Shown in pieces: positions 1 through 9,130 of a DNA stretch of 64,000 nt. Below the pieces are notes generated by a model. That model saw only the letters and a list, made by a program, of their open reading frames with translations, had not been told where the DNA came from and did no database searches. The stretch spans positions 186,001 to 250,000 of the forward strand of contig CAWHYL010000005.1 in the NCBI GenBank assembly GCA_963833655.1, read 5' to 3'. Source of the stretch: 3-1-20CM-4-69-9 sp963833655 (lineage in GTDB: Bacteria > Actinomycetota > Thermoleophilia > Gaiellales > Gaiellaceae). The first letter of the stretch is position 1; the number at the start of each line of letters is the position of its first letter. The position numbers and the translations under genes are program-made.

Positions 1-1698
1 GCCCTCGCCTTTCCAGAAAGGCACGGCGCCGGGAACGCCCGGTGCCGGCGAGACGAGCACGCGATCGCGTGTGATCTCCTCGATCCGCCAGGTCGACGCA
101 CCGAGCAGGAACGTCTGCCCGGCGCGTGCCTCGTAGACCATCTCCTCGTCGAGCTCGCCGACGCGGCCGCCGCCGTCGACGAGGTGCACGCCGAAGAGGC
201 CGCGGTCCGGGATCGTCCCGGCGTTCGTCACCGCGAGCCGGCGCACGCCCTGGCGGCCGCGGATCATGCCGGCGGTGCGATCCCAGACGACACGCGAACG
301 CAGCTCCGCGAACTCGTCCGACGGATAACGGCCCGCGAGCATGTCGAGCACGTTCTCGAGCTGCGTGCGCGAGAGGTCCGCGAACGGATACGCACCGCGC
401 ACCAGCTCGTGCAATTCGTCGACGGAGATCTCCTCGTCGACGGCGATCGCGACGATCTGCTGCGCGAGCACGTCGAGCGGGTTGCGCGGAATCACCGTCT
501 CCTCGATCGCGCCCTCGAGCATCCGCTGCGCGACGACGGCGGACTCGAGCAGGTCGGCGCGGAACTTCGGGAAGATGCGGCCCTTCGAGACGGCGCCCAG
601 CTCGTGGCCGGCGCGACCGATCCGCTGCAAGCCGCGTGCAACCGACTTGGGAGACTCCACCTGGAGCACGAGGTCGACGGCACCCATGTCAATGCCGAGC
701 TCGAGCGAAGACGTCGCGACGAGACAGGGGATTTCCCCCGCCTTCAGCAGCTCCTCGATCTCGACTCGCTGCTCCTGCGCGAGCGAGCCGTGATGCGCGC
801 GGGCGATCTCTTGCCCTGCCAGCTCGTTGAGGCGCAGCGCAAGCCGCTCGGCGAGGCGGCGGTTGTTGACGAACAGGATCGTCGAGCGGTGCTCCTGGAC
901 GAGCCGCAGCAGCTCCGGGTAGATCGACGGCCAGATCGACGTCTGCGAGCCCTCGGAGCCGGTGCCCTGCAGGTCGTGTCCTACGGACTGTCCATGAGGC
1001 ATGGCCGGCTGGCGCATGTCCTCGACGGGCACGACGACCTTCAGGTCGAGCTCCTTGGCGGTGCCGGCGTCGACGAGCTCGATCTCGCGCGCACCGGAGA
1101 CGAAGCGGCCGATCTCGTCCAGCGGGCGCTGCGTCGCCGAGAGCCCGATCCGCTGGAACGACTCGTCGACGAGGCGCTCGAGCCGCTCGACGGACAGCGC
1201 GAGATGCGCGCCGCGTTTCGTGCCGGCGACCGCGTGCACCTCGTCCAGGATTAGCGTCCGGACGCCCGTGAGGTTCTCGCGCGCGCGTGAAGTAAGAAGC
1301 AGGTAGAGCGACTCGGGCGTCGTGATGAGGATGTCCGGCGGATGGCGCAGCATCTCGACGCGCTCCTTCTGCGGCGTGTCGCCGGTGCGGACGGCGACGC
1401 GCAGGCCCGATTGGAGCCCGACGAGCGGGCCACGGAGGTTGCGCTCGATGTCGTAGTTGAGCGCCTTGAGCGGCGAGACGTACAGCAGGCGCAGCCCCTC
1501 CCCCGGCTCGGCGTTCAGGCGGTCGATGCCGTAGAGGAAGGCGGCGAGCGTCTTCCCGGAGCCGGTGGGCGCCTGGATCAGGGTGTGCTTGCCGCTCGCG
1601 ATCGCCGGCCAGCCGAGCTCCTGCGCGGGCGTCGGCTCGCCGAATGCGTTCTCGAACCAGGCTCGCGTCGCGGGCGAAAAGACGGCGAGCGGATCCAT
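1..1698 (-). CDS. lhr: Lhr-type superfamily 2 DNA helicase, 3' end outside window
   Basis: The first 566 codons of a large ATP-dependent DNA helicase are present and the reading frame is still open at base 1, so the C-terminus is missing. The start is ATG at 1698 (MDPLAVFSPATRAWFENAF). Visible motifs in order are the Q-motif region, Walker A APTGSGKT near residues 43-50, the DEVH box (LILDEVHAV), motif III GLSATQRP, and the second RecA lobe with VNNRRLAERL, ATSSLELGID and QRIGRAGH. The family acts in 3'-5' unwinding linked to DNA repair. It is divergent from the DUF1326 gene, with 30 bases between them. The family assignment is firm; the Lhr-Core versus full-length type cannot be judged without the C-terminus. 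Confidence 0.93.
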   Translation of the reverse strand, partial: MDPLAVFSPATRAWFENAFGEPTPAQELGWPAIASGKHTLIQAPTGSGKTLAAFLYGIDRLNAEPGEGLRLLYVSPLKALNYDIERNLRGPLVGLQSGLRVAVRTGDTPQKERVEMLRHPPDILITTPESLYLLLTSRARENLTGVRTLILDEVHAVAGTKRGAHLALSVERLERLVDESFQRIGLSATQRPLDEIGRFVSGAREIELVDAGTAKELDLKVVVPVEDMRQPAMPHGQSVGHDLQGTGSEGSQTSIWPSIYPELLRLVQEHRSTILFVNNRRLAERLALRLNELAGQEIARAHHGSLAQEQRVEIEELLKAGEIPCLVATSSLELGIDMGAVDLVLQVESPKSVARGLQRIGRAGHELGAVSKGRIFPKFRADLLESAVVAQRMLEGAIEETVIPRNPLDVLAQQIVAIAVDEEISVDELHELVRGAYPFADLSRTQLENVLDMLAGRYPSDEFAELRSRVVWDRTAGMIRGRQGVRRLAVTNAGTIPDRGLFGVHLVDGGGRVGELDEEMVYEARAGQTFLLGASTWRIEEITRDRVLVSPAPGVPGAVPFWKGEG

Positions 1699-1728
1699 CC
1701 AGCCAGCGTACTTGTCAAGATCGCGGCT

Positions 1729-2346
1729 GTGAGGGCGCCCAGCTACGCCGTCAGCGGGTCGTACTTCGAGTCGTGCAATTGCGACCCGATCTGCCCGTGC
1801 CGGATGGCCGACGGCATCCCCGGCGGACGCTCGACGCACGGCATCTGCTTCGGCGCGCTCGCCTGGCTCGTCGAGGACGGGCACGTCGCCGACGTCGACG
1901 TCACGGGGCTCAAGGTGGTCTTGACCGTCCGCTACGACGACGACGAGTTCGGCTCGCCGTGGACGATCGTCCTGCACGTCGACGACGACGGCACGGAGCG
2001 GCAGCGCGCGGCACTCGCCGACGTGTTCCTCGGCAACCTCGGCGGTCCGCACGTCGGCGTCCTGCCGTGGGTTCGCAAGGCGCGGCATCTCGTCGACGTG
2101 CGCGTCAACGCGATCTCGCTGACGCCGGACGGCGACGGCTACCTGCTGCAGGTCGGCAAGGCGGTCCGGCTGCGTGCGACGCAGCCGGTCGAGTCCGCCG
2201 CGGTCGTGCGCTGCGGCATCCCCGGCTACGACGAGCCAGGACGCGAGCTGGTCGCCGAGGAGCTCGCCGTGCACGACGAGCCGTTCGACTACGAGCTCAA
2301 CGGCAACTGCGCCTTTGCGAGCAGCTTCGCGTACGCGTCTGAGTAG
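1729..2346 (+). CDS. DUF1326 domain protein
   Basis: A 205-residue protein begins at GTG 1729 (VRAPSYAVSGSYFESCNC). The open frame continues far upstream, but that part lies over the divergent helicase gene, and GTG 1729 sits just before the conserved start of the family. The N-terminus carries a cysteine cluster SCNCDPICPC (CxCx3CxC) that looks like a metal or thiol site and is typical of DUF1326, whose biochemical role is not established. No signal peptide or membrane segment is seen, so it is probably cytosolic. The stop codon at 2344-2346 directly abuts the convergent small membrane protein gene. Confidence 0.8.
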   Translation: MRAPSYAVSGSYFESCNCDPICPCRMADGIPGGRSTHGICFGALAWLVEDGHVADVDVTGLKVVLTVRYDDDEFGSPWTIVLHVDDDGTERQRAALADVFLGNLGGPHVGVLPWVRKARHLVDVRVNAISLTPDGDGYLLQVGKAVRLRATQPVESAAVVRCGIPGYDEPGRELVAEELAVHDEPFDYELNGNCAFASSFAYASE

Positions 2347-2517
2347 CTACTTGCCGCCGTAGGCGAAGTAGAGAATCAGCGCCACCGCGACGAGCACGGC
2401 GAAGATCACGCCGATCACGGCCGTGACGCCGGTCAGCATGAGCAGCGGCGTGCGCTCGCTGCGACCGCGTTCCGCCTCTGCCTCGAGCTCTTTGACCTTC
2501 TCGACTGGATGAGGCAT
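2347..2517 (-). CDS. Small single-pass membrane protein, 56 aa
   Basis: ATG at 2517 opens a 56-codon frame starting MPHPVEKVKELEAEAERG. An acidic/basic helical N-terminal half is followed by one strongly hydrophobic segment (about residues 27-52, with TAVIGVIFAVLVAVALILYF) and a short tail ending AYGGK, so the likely topology is cytoplasmic N-terminus with a C-terminal anchor. Family unknown. It sits between the convergent DUF1326 gene and the ATPase gene that reads the same way, 44 bases downstream of the latter. Codon use and composition fit a real gene. Confidence 0.6.
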   Translation of the reverse strand: MPHPVEKVKELEAEAERGRSERTPLLMLTGVTAVIGVIFAVLVAVALILYFAYGGK

Positions 2518-2561
2518 GGCCGCCTTCTACCCGGGAGGGCGGTGGGCTACGCCTGTGGTCG

Positions 2562-4073
2562 CTACAGGGACTTCTTGAGCATCCCGAACACGCCGCGGAC
2601 GACCTCGCGCTCGAGGCGCTGGCCCTGCCTGGACGCGAGGAACTTGCCGATCGCCTCCGCGCCGCCGGCGGTGGCCGTCGCGGCCTCCTTGTGCTGCGGC
2701 TCCGGCTTCGGCGCGGCGCCGTTCGTCGCGGGCTTCGCGATGCGCGCAGCGAGCATCTCCCGAGCGCTCTGACTGTCGGTGCGCGTGCCGTACTTGGCAT
2801 ACAACGGCGACGCCTTCGCCGCCCCGTCGACGTCGTCGGCCGGCGCCATCCGCGACTCCGGTGCGCGCATCTTCGTGTGCACGACCGGCGTCGGAACGCC
2901 GCTCTCGGAGAGGATCGTCACCGCAGCCTCGCCGATCCCGAGCTGCGTCAGGAGCTCCGCGAGGTCGTAGAACTCCGACTTCGGGAACGTCGAGACCGTC
3001 TGCTTCAACTGCTTCGCGTCGTCGGGCGTGAATGCCCGTACCGCGTGCTGCACCCGGTTCCCGAGCTGGCCCAGGACGTCTTCGGGCACGTCCTTCGGCG
3101 TCTGCGTCACGAAGAAGACCCCGACGCCCTTCGAGCGCACGAGACGAACGGTCTGCACAACCGATTCGAGAAACGCCTTCGTCGCGCCGTCGAAGAGCAG
3201 ATGGGCCTCGTCGAAGAAGAAGACGAGCTTCGGCTTCGGCAGGTCACCGACCTCGGGCAGGGTCTCGAACAGCTCCGCGAGCAGCCACATCAGCGCGGTC
3301 GAGAACAGTCTCGGCTTGTCCTGCACCGCGGGCAGCTCGAGACACGAGATGAGGCCGCGGCCGTCAGGTGCCGTCCGCAGCAGGTCGTCGACGTCGAACT
3401 GCGGCTCGCCGAACAGCTCCTTCCCGCCGTCGTCCTCCAGCTGCGTCAGCGAGCGGAGCAGGACGCCGACGGTCTGCGACGAGACGCCGCCGAGACCCTC
3501 GAGCCCCGCCTTGCCGTCCTTCGAGGAGAGGAACGTGAGGAGCGCGCGCAGATCGGAGAGGTCGAGGAGCGGCAGCGTCTTGTCGTCCGCGTAGCGGAAG
3601 ACGAGCGACAGGCTCTGCGCTTGCGTCTCGTTCGCGTCGAGGACCTTCGCGAGCAGCTCCGGCCCGAAGTCCGAGACGGTCGCGCGCAACGGTACGCCGG
3701 GGCCGATTCCGCCGAGCGAGAGGAACTCGACGGGAAAGCTCTTGGGCTCGAACGTCTCCCCGAGCTCGGCGGCGCGTGCCGGCGCGGGCCCGTCGGCGGC
3801 GCCGAGCGCGGCAAGACCGGACACGTCGCCTTTGACGTCGGCCGCGAAGACCGGGACGCCGGCGATGGACAGCTGCTCGGCAATTCCTTGCAGCGTCTTG
3901 GTCTTTCCCGTTCCGGTCGCGCCGGCTATCAGGCCGTGGCGGTTCATCGTCGCCAGCGGCACCTGGACGACCGCCTTCGGCTCGACGGCCTTGTCCAGGA
4001 CGCCCTTGCCGAGCTCGAGCGCGGCACCGTTGACGGCATAGGCCTCGGCGATCGTCTGGATGAAGTCCGCCAC
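2562..4073 (-). CDS. HerA/YjgR-like DUF853 ATPase
   Basis: A 503-residue P-loop ATPase of the DUF853 (YjgR) family, related to HerA/FtsK DNA-pumping ATPases. The start is ATG 4073 (MADFIQTIAEAYAVNG). Walker A GATGTGKT lies at about residues 51-58, a Walker B-type KLVFFFDEAHLLF near 285-297, and a FFVTQTPKDVPEDVLGQLG segment typical of the family follows. The C-terminal 100 residues are low complexity (Pro/Ala/Lys) and end in a basic helix. No membrane segment is seen. The exact physiological role of DUF853 proteins is not settled. The HhH-GPD gene starts 35 bases away on the other strand. Confidence 0.87.
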   Translation of the reverse strand: MADFIQTIAEAYAVNGAALELGKGVLDKAVEPKAVVQVPLATMNRHGLIAGATGTGKTKTLQGIAEQLSIAGVPVFAADVKGDVSGLAALGAADGPAPARAAELGETFEPKSFPVEFLSLGGIGPGVPLRATVSDFGPELLAKVLDANETQAQSLSLVFRYADDKTLPLLDLSDLRALLTFLSSKDGKAGLEGLGGVSSQTVGVLLRSLTQLEDDGGKELFGEPQFDVDDLLRTAPDGRGLISCLELPAVQDKPRLFSTALMWLLAELFETLPEVGDLPKPKLVFFFDEAHLLFDGATKAFLESVVQTVRLVRSKGVGVFFVTQTPKDVPEDVLGQLGNRVQHAVRAFTPDDAKQLKQTVSTFPKSEFYDLAELLTQLGIGEAAVTILSESGVPTPVVHTKMRAPESRMAPADDVDGAAKASPLYAKYGTRTDSQSAREMLAARIAKPATNGAAPKPEPQHKEAATATAGGAEAIGKFLASRQGQRLEREVVRGVFGMLKKSL

Positions 4074-4108
4074 GGCGCGGATTCTGTCAGCAGGCGTAGG
4101 ATCCGGTC

Positions 4109-4657
4109 ATGCCAGCTGCGCTGCACTTCACGGGCGACGCCGAAGCGGATGCGCTGCTGGCACACGAGCCGATGGCACTCCTGATCGGGTTCGCCCTCGA
4201 CCAGCAGGTGCCCGTGCCGACGGCGTTCAGCGGCCCGCTGAAGATCAAGCAGCGGGTCGGGACGCTCGACGCCCACACGCTTGCGACAACGGATCTCGAG
4301 CCGGCGTTCCGCGAGAAGCCGGCGGTGCACCGCTTCCCCGGGAACATGGCGAGACGCGTGCGCGAGCTGGCGGCCGTCGTCGACGAGGAATACGACGGCG
4401 ACGCGTCGCGCCTCTGGACGGAGGCGAAGGACGGAGCCGACCTGCGCACGCGCATCGCCGACCTGCCCGGTTTCGGCGAGATGAAGATCAAGGCGCTCGG
4501 CGCGGTGCTCGCGAAGCGCTTCGACGTCGCCGTGGCGCAGGATCTCGTCCCGAACCATCCGACGCTCGGCGACGTCGACTCGGCCGAGGCGCTCGCCGAG
4601 TATCAGGCGAAGAAGCGTGCGCACAAGGCCGAGATGCGCGCGAAGCAGCAAGCCTGA
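4109..4657 (+). CDS. HhH-GPD-type base-excision repair family protein
   Basis: A 182-residue protein (MPAALHFTGDAEADALL) resembling the small actinobacterial HhH-GPD family. The helix-hairpin-helix is visible as LPGFGEMKIKALGAVLAKRF around residues 119-138, preceded by the all-helical glycosylase-like region. The usual catalytic Asp of active HhH-GPD glycosylases follows the hairpin by about 18 residues; here DLVPNH lies in that area, so activity is possible but unproven. The C-terminus is a basic tail rich in Lys/Arg/Gln. It is divergent from the DUF853 ATPase, and the pair could share a DNA-maintenance role. Confidence 0.78.
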   Translation: MPAALHFTGDAEADALLAHEPMALLIGFALDQQVPVPTAFSGPLKIKQRVGTLDAHTLATTDLEPAFREKPAVHRFPGNMARRVRELAAVVDEEYDGDASRLWTEAKDGADLRTRIADLPGFGEMKIKALGAVLAKRFDVAVAQDLVPNHPTLGDVDSAEALAEYQAKKRAHKAEMRAKQQA

Positions 4658-4669
4658 CGCACGGCGCAG

Positions 4670-5203
4670 CTACGAGAAGCGGCCGGAGCCGCGCCGGCGG
4701 GCGTTCCTGCGGAGGCGTGGCGGCGACGGCCGTGTTTGCACACCGAGCGCCCGAGCGCGCCCCGTCACCACGAGCATCTGCGCCGCGAGCGTGATCGCGA
4801 GCATGAGCGGGATCGACGCAGGCGATGACGCGGCCTTCGCGCCGAGAGCCGTCGCCAGCGCGATCAGCGCGATACGCGCTACCACCAGGCCGCCCCAGCC
4901 GACGCCGATCGTCCGCCACGATGCGCGTTCCCACAGCTCGTCGCCCCGGACGAAGAGCTCGATCGTCGAACCTCGGATCACGCCGAAGACGATCGACGCA
5001 GTCGCGCTCACGAGCAACAATGCGATCGACGCTGTCGCGAGCGCATCCTGCTCCAACACGTGCGTCAACAGGACGGCGCCGTACAGGCCCAGGGCCAATG
5101 GAAAGAGCAACGAGCGTTCGCGGAAACGATCGCTTCGGCGCTGGCGCACGATGAAGAACGCAACCACGACGACAGCGAGGGCGACGTAGAGCGCTTCCTT
5201 CAT
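4670..5203 (-). CDS. Predicted integral membrane protein, 177 aa
   Basis: ATG 5203 opens a frame starting MKEALYVALAVVVVAFFIV. Hydrophobic segments are seen at about residues 4-19, 33-50, 55-75, 97-120 and 124-145, followed by a basic C-terminal tail (RRNARRRGSGRFS). No family motif is recognised. The 3' end is 12 bases from the end of the convergent HhH-GPD gene. Confidence 0.6.
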   Translation of the reverse strand: MKEALYVALAVVVVAFFIVRQRRSDRFRERSLLFPLALGLYGAVLLTHVLEQDALATASIALLLVSATASIVFGVIRGSTIELFVRGDELWERASWRTIGVGWGGLVVARIALIALATALGAKAASSPASIPLMLAITLAAQMLVVTGRARALGVQTRPSPPRLRRNARRRGSGRFS

Positions 5204-5291
5204 CGTCGCGACACGAAGCGATCTTACGACGGGCTTGCCGCGACGTCCGGCTGCTTAACGCGAAGTCAACATCCACGCGAGGCGATGACCC

Positions 5292-6454
5292 CTACGCGGC
5301 GAGCCGTCGAACCGCCGCGCGGCTCCGATTGCCGGCGCGGTCGACGCACGTCACCGAGAGACGGTGCTTTCCGCCTGTCACGGCCGGCACCGTCATCGTT
5401 CCGTTCGCCGGCCCGCGCCCGACGGTCCAGTGGTCGAGCGCGACGCTGCACGACGCGACACCGCTGCCTCTGTCGCGCGAGCTCCAGGTGATGCGCGTCG
5501 CCCGCACCGACACCGATGAGACGCTCGGCCTGGAGCGGTCGAGCCAGGTGAACCGAACGTGGGCGACGCCGTAGCGCACCGAGAACACGCCGCCGACGCG
5601 GAAGCTCTCGCCCGGCCGACGGTGAGCCCCGGGGACGTAGAGCATGAGCTCCGGCGCTGCAATGAAGTCCGAGAGGTCCGGCTCGAGCGTGCGGATGACG
5701 AGCCCCGGTGGCGTCGCGTCGAGCCGCTGCTCGATCCAGTACTCGCGCAGGCCCGTTTCGATCACGAGCGCATACGGTGTCGCGTCCTGGATGTCCGGCC
5801 TGCCGATCTTGTAGTTGCCGGGACGAGAGACATGCGCGACCTCGTGCAGCCATCCCATCTGCAACTTCTCGTAGGCGCTGAAGTCGAGCTGGCCGTGACC
5901 CATCGGGCTGAATGGATCGCCGTACTCGTCCTTCGCACTAGCCCCGACATTGCTCGGAGCGCGCGTGCGCGAGCCCGTACGTGTGCCCGAGCTCGTGAAC
6001 CATGTCGTTCCAGTTGTGGTCCGCGTTCAGCACGATCTGCCGTCCGACCCCGAGGCCGTCCCAGTTGCACGCCATCCGGGCAGTGACGTACATGACCCGG
6101 TCATACGACTCAACGCGATAGCCGGCTGCCGCAGCCGCTGCATCCGGCGGGCTCGAGAAGGCCGTCGGAACGTGATCGCCTAGGTCGTCAGGGCAGGCGG
6201 GCGCCGCCGTGAAGGTCGGCAGCCACGGCGTCACGTCCGCGCTGAGGCTGAGCTGGTGGAACGACGACTCGTCGTAGAAGCGCGCCGCCTCGGCGAACGC
6301 CGACGAGACGTCATCGCGCGTGAAGGGCTGTGGTCCCCATGTCGCGAGCACGATCAGGACGTGCTGGTTCCCGACCGCCGCCGGTTCCGTGGGCGCGGCG
6401 GCGGCCCTGAGCCGCGAGAGCGGCAACCACGGCGAACGGCGGGATCCACCTCAC
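5292..6454 (-). pseudogene. Gametolysin-like (M11-type) secreted metalloprotease, two frameshifts
   Basis: Three frames together encode one plausible secreted zinc protease. GTG 6454 begins a signal peptide (VRWIPPFAVVAALAAQ) that runs into the next frame at the CCC run 6405-6407. The second frame carries LIVLATWGPQPFTRDDV and the zinc motif HELGHTYGLAHA, then breaks at the CCCC run 5942-5945 into ASAKDEYGDPFSPMGHGQ, the downstream segment expected in M11-type proteases. The third frame runs to the stop at 5292 with Ig-like or jelly-roll-type C-terminal sequence. Both breaks are repaired by removing one base from a homopolymer. Either the gene is decaying or the assembly has homopolymer errors; the protein itself would otherwise be intact at about 385 residues. 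Confidence 0.75.
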
Positions 6455-6516
6455 GCTAGAGAAAGCTATATCGCGCTCACGCCGGCTGCGAGCACCCTAA
6501 GCTACGCCCCGGTCCC

Positions 6517-7479
6517 ATGGAATACGTCAACGTCGGTCAGACCGGCCTGCGCGTCTCGCGTGTGTGCCTCGGGATGATGAGCTTCGGCAAGCACGAGAGC
6601 CGTCAGTGGGCGCTCGACGAAGCGGATGCGCAGCCGATCGTCAAGCGCGCAGTCGAGGGCGGGATCACCTTCTTCGACACGGCCGACGTCTACAACGGCG
6701 GCGAGAGCGAGGTCGTCACCGGTCGCTTGCTGAAGCAGCTGTTCGGCATGCGCGAGGAATACGTCGTCGCGACCAAGGTGCACGGCAGGACGATGCCCGG
6801 CGAGAACGGACGCGGTCTTTCCCGAAAGCACCTCCTCGCCTCGATCGACGCGTCACTCGGGCGGCTCGGGCTCGACTACGTCGACCTGTATCAGATCCAC
6901 CGCTGGGACAAGACCACGCCGATCGCGGAGACGATGGATGCGCTGCACGACGTCGTCAGGTCCGGCAAGGCTCGCTACATCGGCGCGAGCAGCATGTACG
7001 CGTGGCAGTTCGCGAAGGCGCAGCGCGTCGCGCCGACGCCGTTCGTCTCGATGCAGAACCACTACAACCTGATCTATCGCGAAGAGGAGCGGGAGATGAT
7101 CCCGCAGTGCCTCGACCAGGGAGTCGGCGTGCTCCCGTGGAGCCCGCTCGCGCGTGGCCTCCTCGCCCGCCCCGCCGAGGAGCAGACGGCTCGCGCCGGC
7201 AGCGACCCCTTCCTCGGCTCGCTCTACAAGCCCGACCTCGACCGGCCGGTGATCGAGCGCGTGGGCGACGTCGCCCGGGAGCGCGGTGTTCCGCCGGCGC
7301 AGATCGCTCTCGCGTGGCTCCTCCACAAGCCCGCCGTGACGGCGCCGATCGTCGGGGCGACGAAGCTTCAGCACATCGAGGACGCGCTGGCGGCCGAGGA
7401 GCTCACGCTGAGCGGCGACGAGATCAGCCGGCTCGAGGAGAGCTACGCCCCGCACCCCGTGTCCGGGATCGAGTTCTAG
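6517..7479 (+). CDS. Aldo/keto reductase
   Basis: A 320-residue NAD(P)H-dependent oxidoreductase of the AKR fold. The start is ATG 6517 (MEYVNVGQTGLRVSRVCLG). The catalytic tetrad is complete: Asp54 and Tyr59 in FFDTADVYNGGESE, Lys87 in VVATKVHG, His128 in LYQIHRWD. The nucleotide-binding end WLLHKPAVTAPIVGAT is also present. Full-length for the family. Cytosolic, substrate unknown. It is divergent from the broken protease gene (62-base gap) and convergent with the exporter gene; a strong hairpin separates the last two. Confidence 0.92.
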   Translation: MEYVNVGQTGLRVSRVCLGMMSFGKHESRQWALDEADAQPIVKRAVEGGITFFDTADVYNGGESEVVTGRLLKQLFGMREEYVVATKVHGRTMPGENGRGLSRKHLLASIDASLGRLGLDYVDLYQIHRWDKTTPIAETMDALHDVVRSGKARYIGASSMYAWQFAKAQRVAPTPFVSMQNHYNLIYREEEREMIPQCLDQGVGVLPWSPLARGLLARPAEEQTARAGSDPFLGSLYKPDLDRPVIERVGDVARERGVPPAQIALAWLLHKPAVTAPIVGATKLQHIEDALAAEELTLSGDEISRLEESYAPHPVSGIEF

Positions 7480-7488
7480 AACGACGAC

Positions 7489-7514
7489 GGGGAAGCCGCA
7501 CAAGCGGCTTCCCC
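7489..7514. terminator. Bidirectional hairpin between convergent genes
   Basis: GGGGAAGCCGC (7489-7499), loop ACAA, and GCGGCTTCCCC (7504-7514) form a perfect 11-bp stem with a 4-base loop. It lies 10 bases after the reductase stop and before the exporter stop. No long T tract follows on either strand, as is common for GC-rich terminators. Confidence 0.7.
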
Positions 7515-7542
7515 TGATACGGGTGACTAGGTGCCCGCGAGG

Positions 7543-9000
7543 TCAGTGGGCAGCGACCGCCTGCGGGTTGAGCCGCAGCTTCGGCAGGAAGCTCTTTGCC
7601 GCCGGCAGCACGACCGCCGCCGCAATGCCGGCGCCGAGCGCCGCGTAGGCGGCGATCCCGAACGCGTGTGCGATCCCGGCCGCTGCGGCAGGCCCGACGA
7701 AGATGCCGCCGCTGGCTGCCGTCGCGATGCTCGCGTAGATCGCGATCCCGAGCGTGCCGCCGATCTCATGGGTGGTGGCACTGGTGCCGGAGAGCATTCC
7801 TGCTTCCTCGTGGCGGATCCCGGTGAGGACGCCGACCGCCATCGCCGTGCCGGAGAGGCCGAGCCCGAAGCCGGCCATCAGCATTCCCGGCAGCATGTCG
7901 TGCAGGTAGCTGCCGTGAGCGGGCACGTGCGAGAGCAGCAGCAGTCCGCCGGCGGCCAGCGCGAGCGCGGGGCCGGCCGACCAGCGGAGGCCGTAGCGGT
8001 TGAGCAGGTGGCCGGCGGCATGCGCCCCGCTACCGGCTGCCAGAGCCAGCGGGATGAACGCGAGGCCGGTCCGGAGTGGGCCGTGGCCCAGGGCGAGCTG
8101 CAGGTAGAGCGAGCAGAGCAGGAACAGCCCGAACATGAGACCGGCGTTGACGAGGCACAGAACCAGACCACCGCCGACCGCCCGGTCACGGAGCCGTTCG
8201 AGGCGGAGGAGCGGCTGAGCGGTGCGGCGTTCGCAGAGAACGAACGCGACGAGCCCGGCGATGCCGGCGCCGGCGATGCCGAGCGTCTGTCGGGAGATCC
8301 AGCCGGCGGTGTCGGCCTGGGTGATCGCATAGACGATGGCGGCAATGCTCCCGGTGGCGAGCACGGCGCCGCGGACATCGAGGCCACGCCAGCGCGGCTT
8401 CTCGGTGTCGCGGGGCACGATCCTGCGAGCGCCGAGGGAGAGCGCCGCGGCAACGGGGAGATTGACGAAGAAGATGAGTCGCCAGTCGACGAGCTGCGTC
8501 AGCAGCCCACCGACGAGGACGCCGAGCGCGGCGCCCGCACCCCCGACCGCACCCCAGGCGGCGAGCGCCTTCGCGCGAGCCTGCCCGTGGAACGTGCTGG
8601 TGATGATCGAGAGGGCTGCGGGCGAGAGCATCGCGGCGCCGAGACCCTGGCCCGCGCGAGCAGCAAAGAGCGCCGTCGCCGAGCCGGCCATCGCGGACGC
8701 AAGCGAGGAGGCCGTGAACACCGCGAGGCCGCTGAGGAACATGCGGCGGCGCCCGAGCAGGTCGGCGGCGCGGCCGCCCAGCAGCAGCAGGCTGCCGAAA
8801 ACGAGCGAGTACGCCGTGATCGTCCAGCTGATCGTCGCGCCGCTGATGTCGAGATCGTGGGCGAGACTCGGCATCGCGATGTTCACGGCGGTGATGTCGA
8901 GGATCACCATCAGCTGGGCGACCAGCAGCAGCGGGAGCAGCCGCTTCGGGACCTGACCGTCTTCGGCTGCGGGTTGCGGCGGGGTGGTGTGCCGGTGCAT
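7543..9000 (-). CDS. DHA2-family MFS drug exporter
   Basis: A 485-residue, 14-helix proton-linked exporter of the EmrB/QacA type. ATG 9000 (MHRHTTPPQPAAEDGQVPKR) is chosen because AAGGAG lies 7 bases upstream; the frame stays open further up but without a better signal. Family motifs seen are QLMVILDITAVNIAMPSLAHDL in the first helix region, motif A-like LGGRAADLLGRRRMFLSGL, and the ARAGQGLGAAMLSPAALSII motif C region. Substrates cannot be predicted. It is divergent from the cyclase/LuxR regulator with a 130-base shared control region that holds a motif repeated before the copper operon, suggesting the regulator controls it. Confidence 0.9.
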   Translation of the reverse strand: MHRHTTPPQPAAEDGQVPKRLLPLLLVAQLMVILDITAVNIAMPSLAHDLDISGATISWTITAYSLVFGSLLLLGGRAADLLGRRRMFLSGLAVFTASSLASAMAGSATALFAARAGQGLGAAMLSPAALSIITSTFHGQARAKALAAWGAVGGAGAALGVLVGGLLTQLVDWRLIFFVNLPVAAALSLGARRIVPRDTEKPRWRGLDVRGAVLATGSIAAIVYAITQADTAGWISRQTLGIAGAGIAGLVAFVLCERRTAQPLLRLERLRDRAVGGGLVLCLVNAGLMFGLFLLCSLYLQLALGHGPLRTGLAFIPLALAAGSGAHAAGHLLNRYGLRWSAGPALALAAGGLLLLSHVPAHGSYLHDMLPGMLMAGFGLGLSGTAMAVGVLTGIRHEEAGMLSGTSATTHEIGGTLGIAIYASIATAASGGIFVGPAAAAGIAHAFGIAAYAALGAGIAAAVVLPAAKSFLPKLRLNPQAVAAH

Positions 9001-9045
9001 CGTGGACTCCTTCTCGTCGGTTGACTGCATGACGAGAGGGTCGCG

Positions 9046-9101
9046 CCGAAGGGGGTGCCGCCGCGACGTGGCGCTCCCGAAGGAAAACCCGCAGATTTTG
9101 G
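9046..9101 (-). promoter_or_regulatory. Conserved promoter module copy A (before exporter)
   Basis: Read on the minus strand toward the exporter, 9101-9077 holds CCAAA-2nt-CTGCGGG-1nt-TTT-1nt-CTTCGG, and a second CTTCGG lies at 9051-9046, exactly 31 bases after the first. A copy with 21 of 25 identical core positions and the same 31-base box spacing occurs at 12542-12597 before the copper operon. The module starts 76 bases upstream of the exporter ATG. It is probably an operator or promoter recognised by the adjacent LuxR-type regulator; binding is inferred only. Confidence 0.6.
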
Positions 9102-9130
9102 CGGTGAGAGGGGCGCGGTACGGTGAATGC

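Noticed and set aside
184..1254. Long open frame on the plus strand over the helicase gene
   Set aside because: The minus frame encodes a continuous Lhr helicase with all motifs; the plus frame is a GC-codon shadow rich in Arg and Leu.
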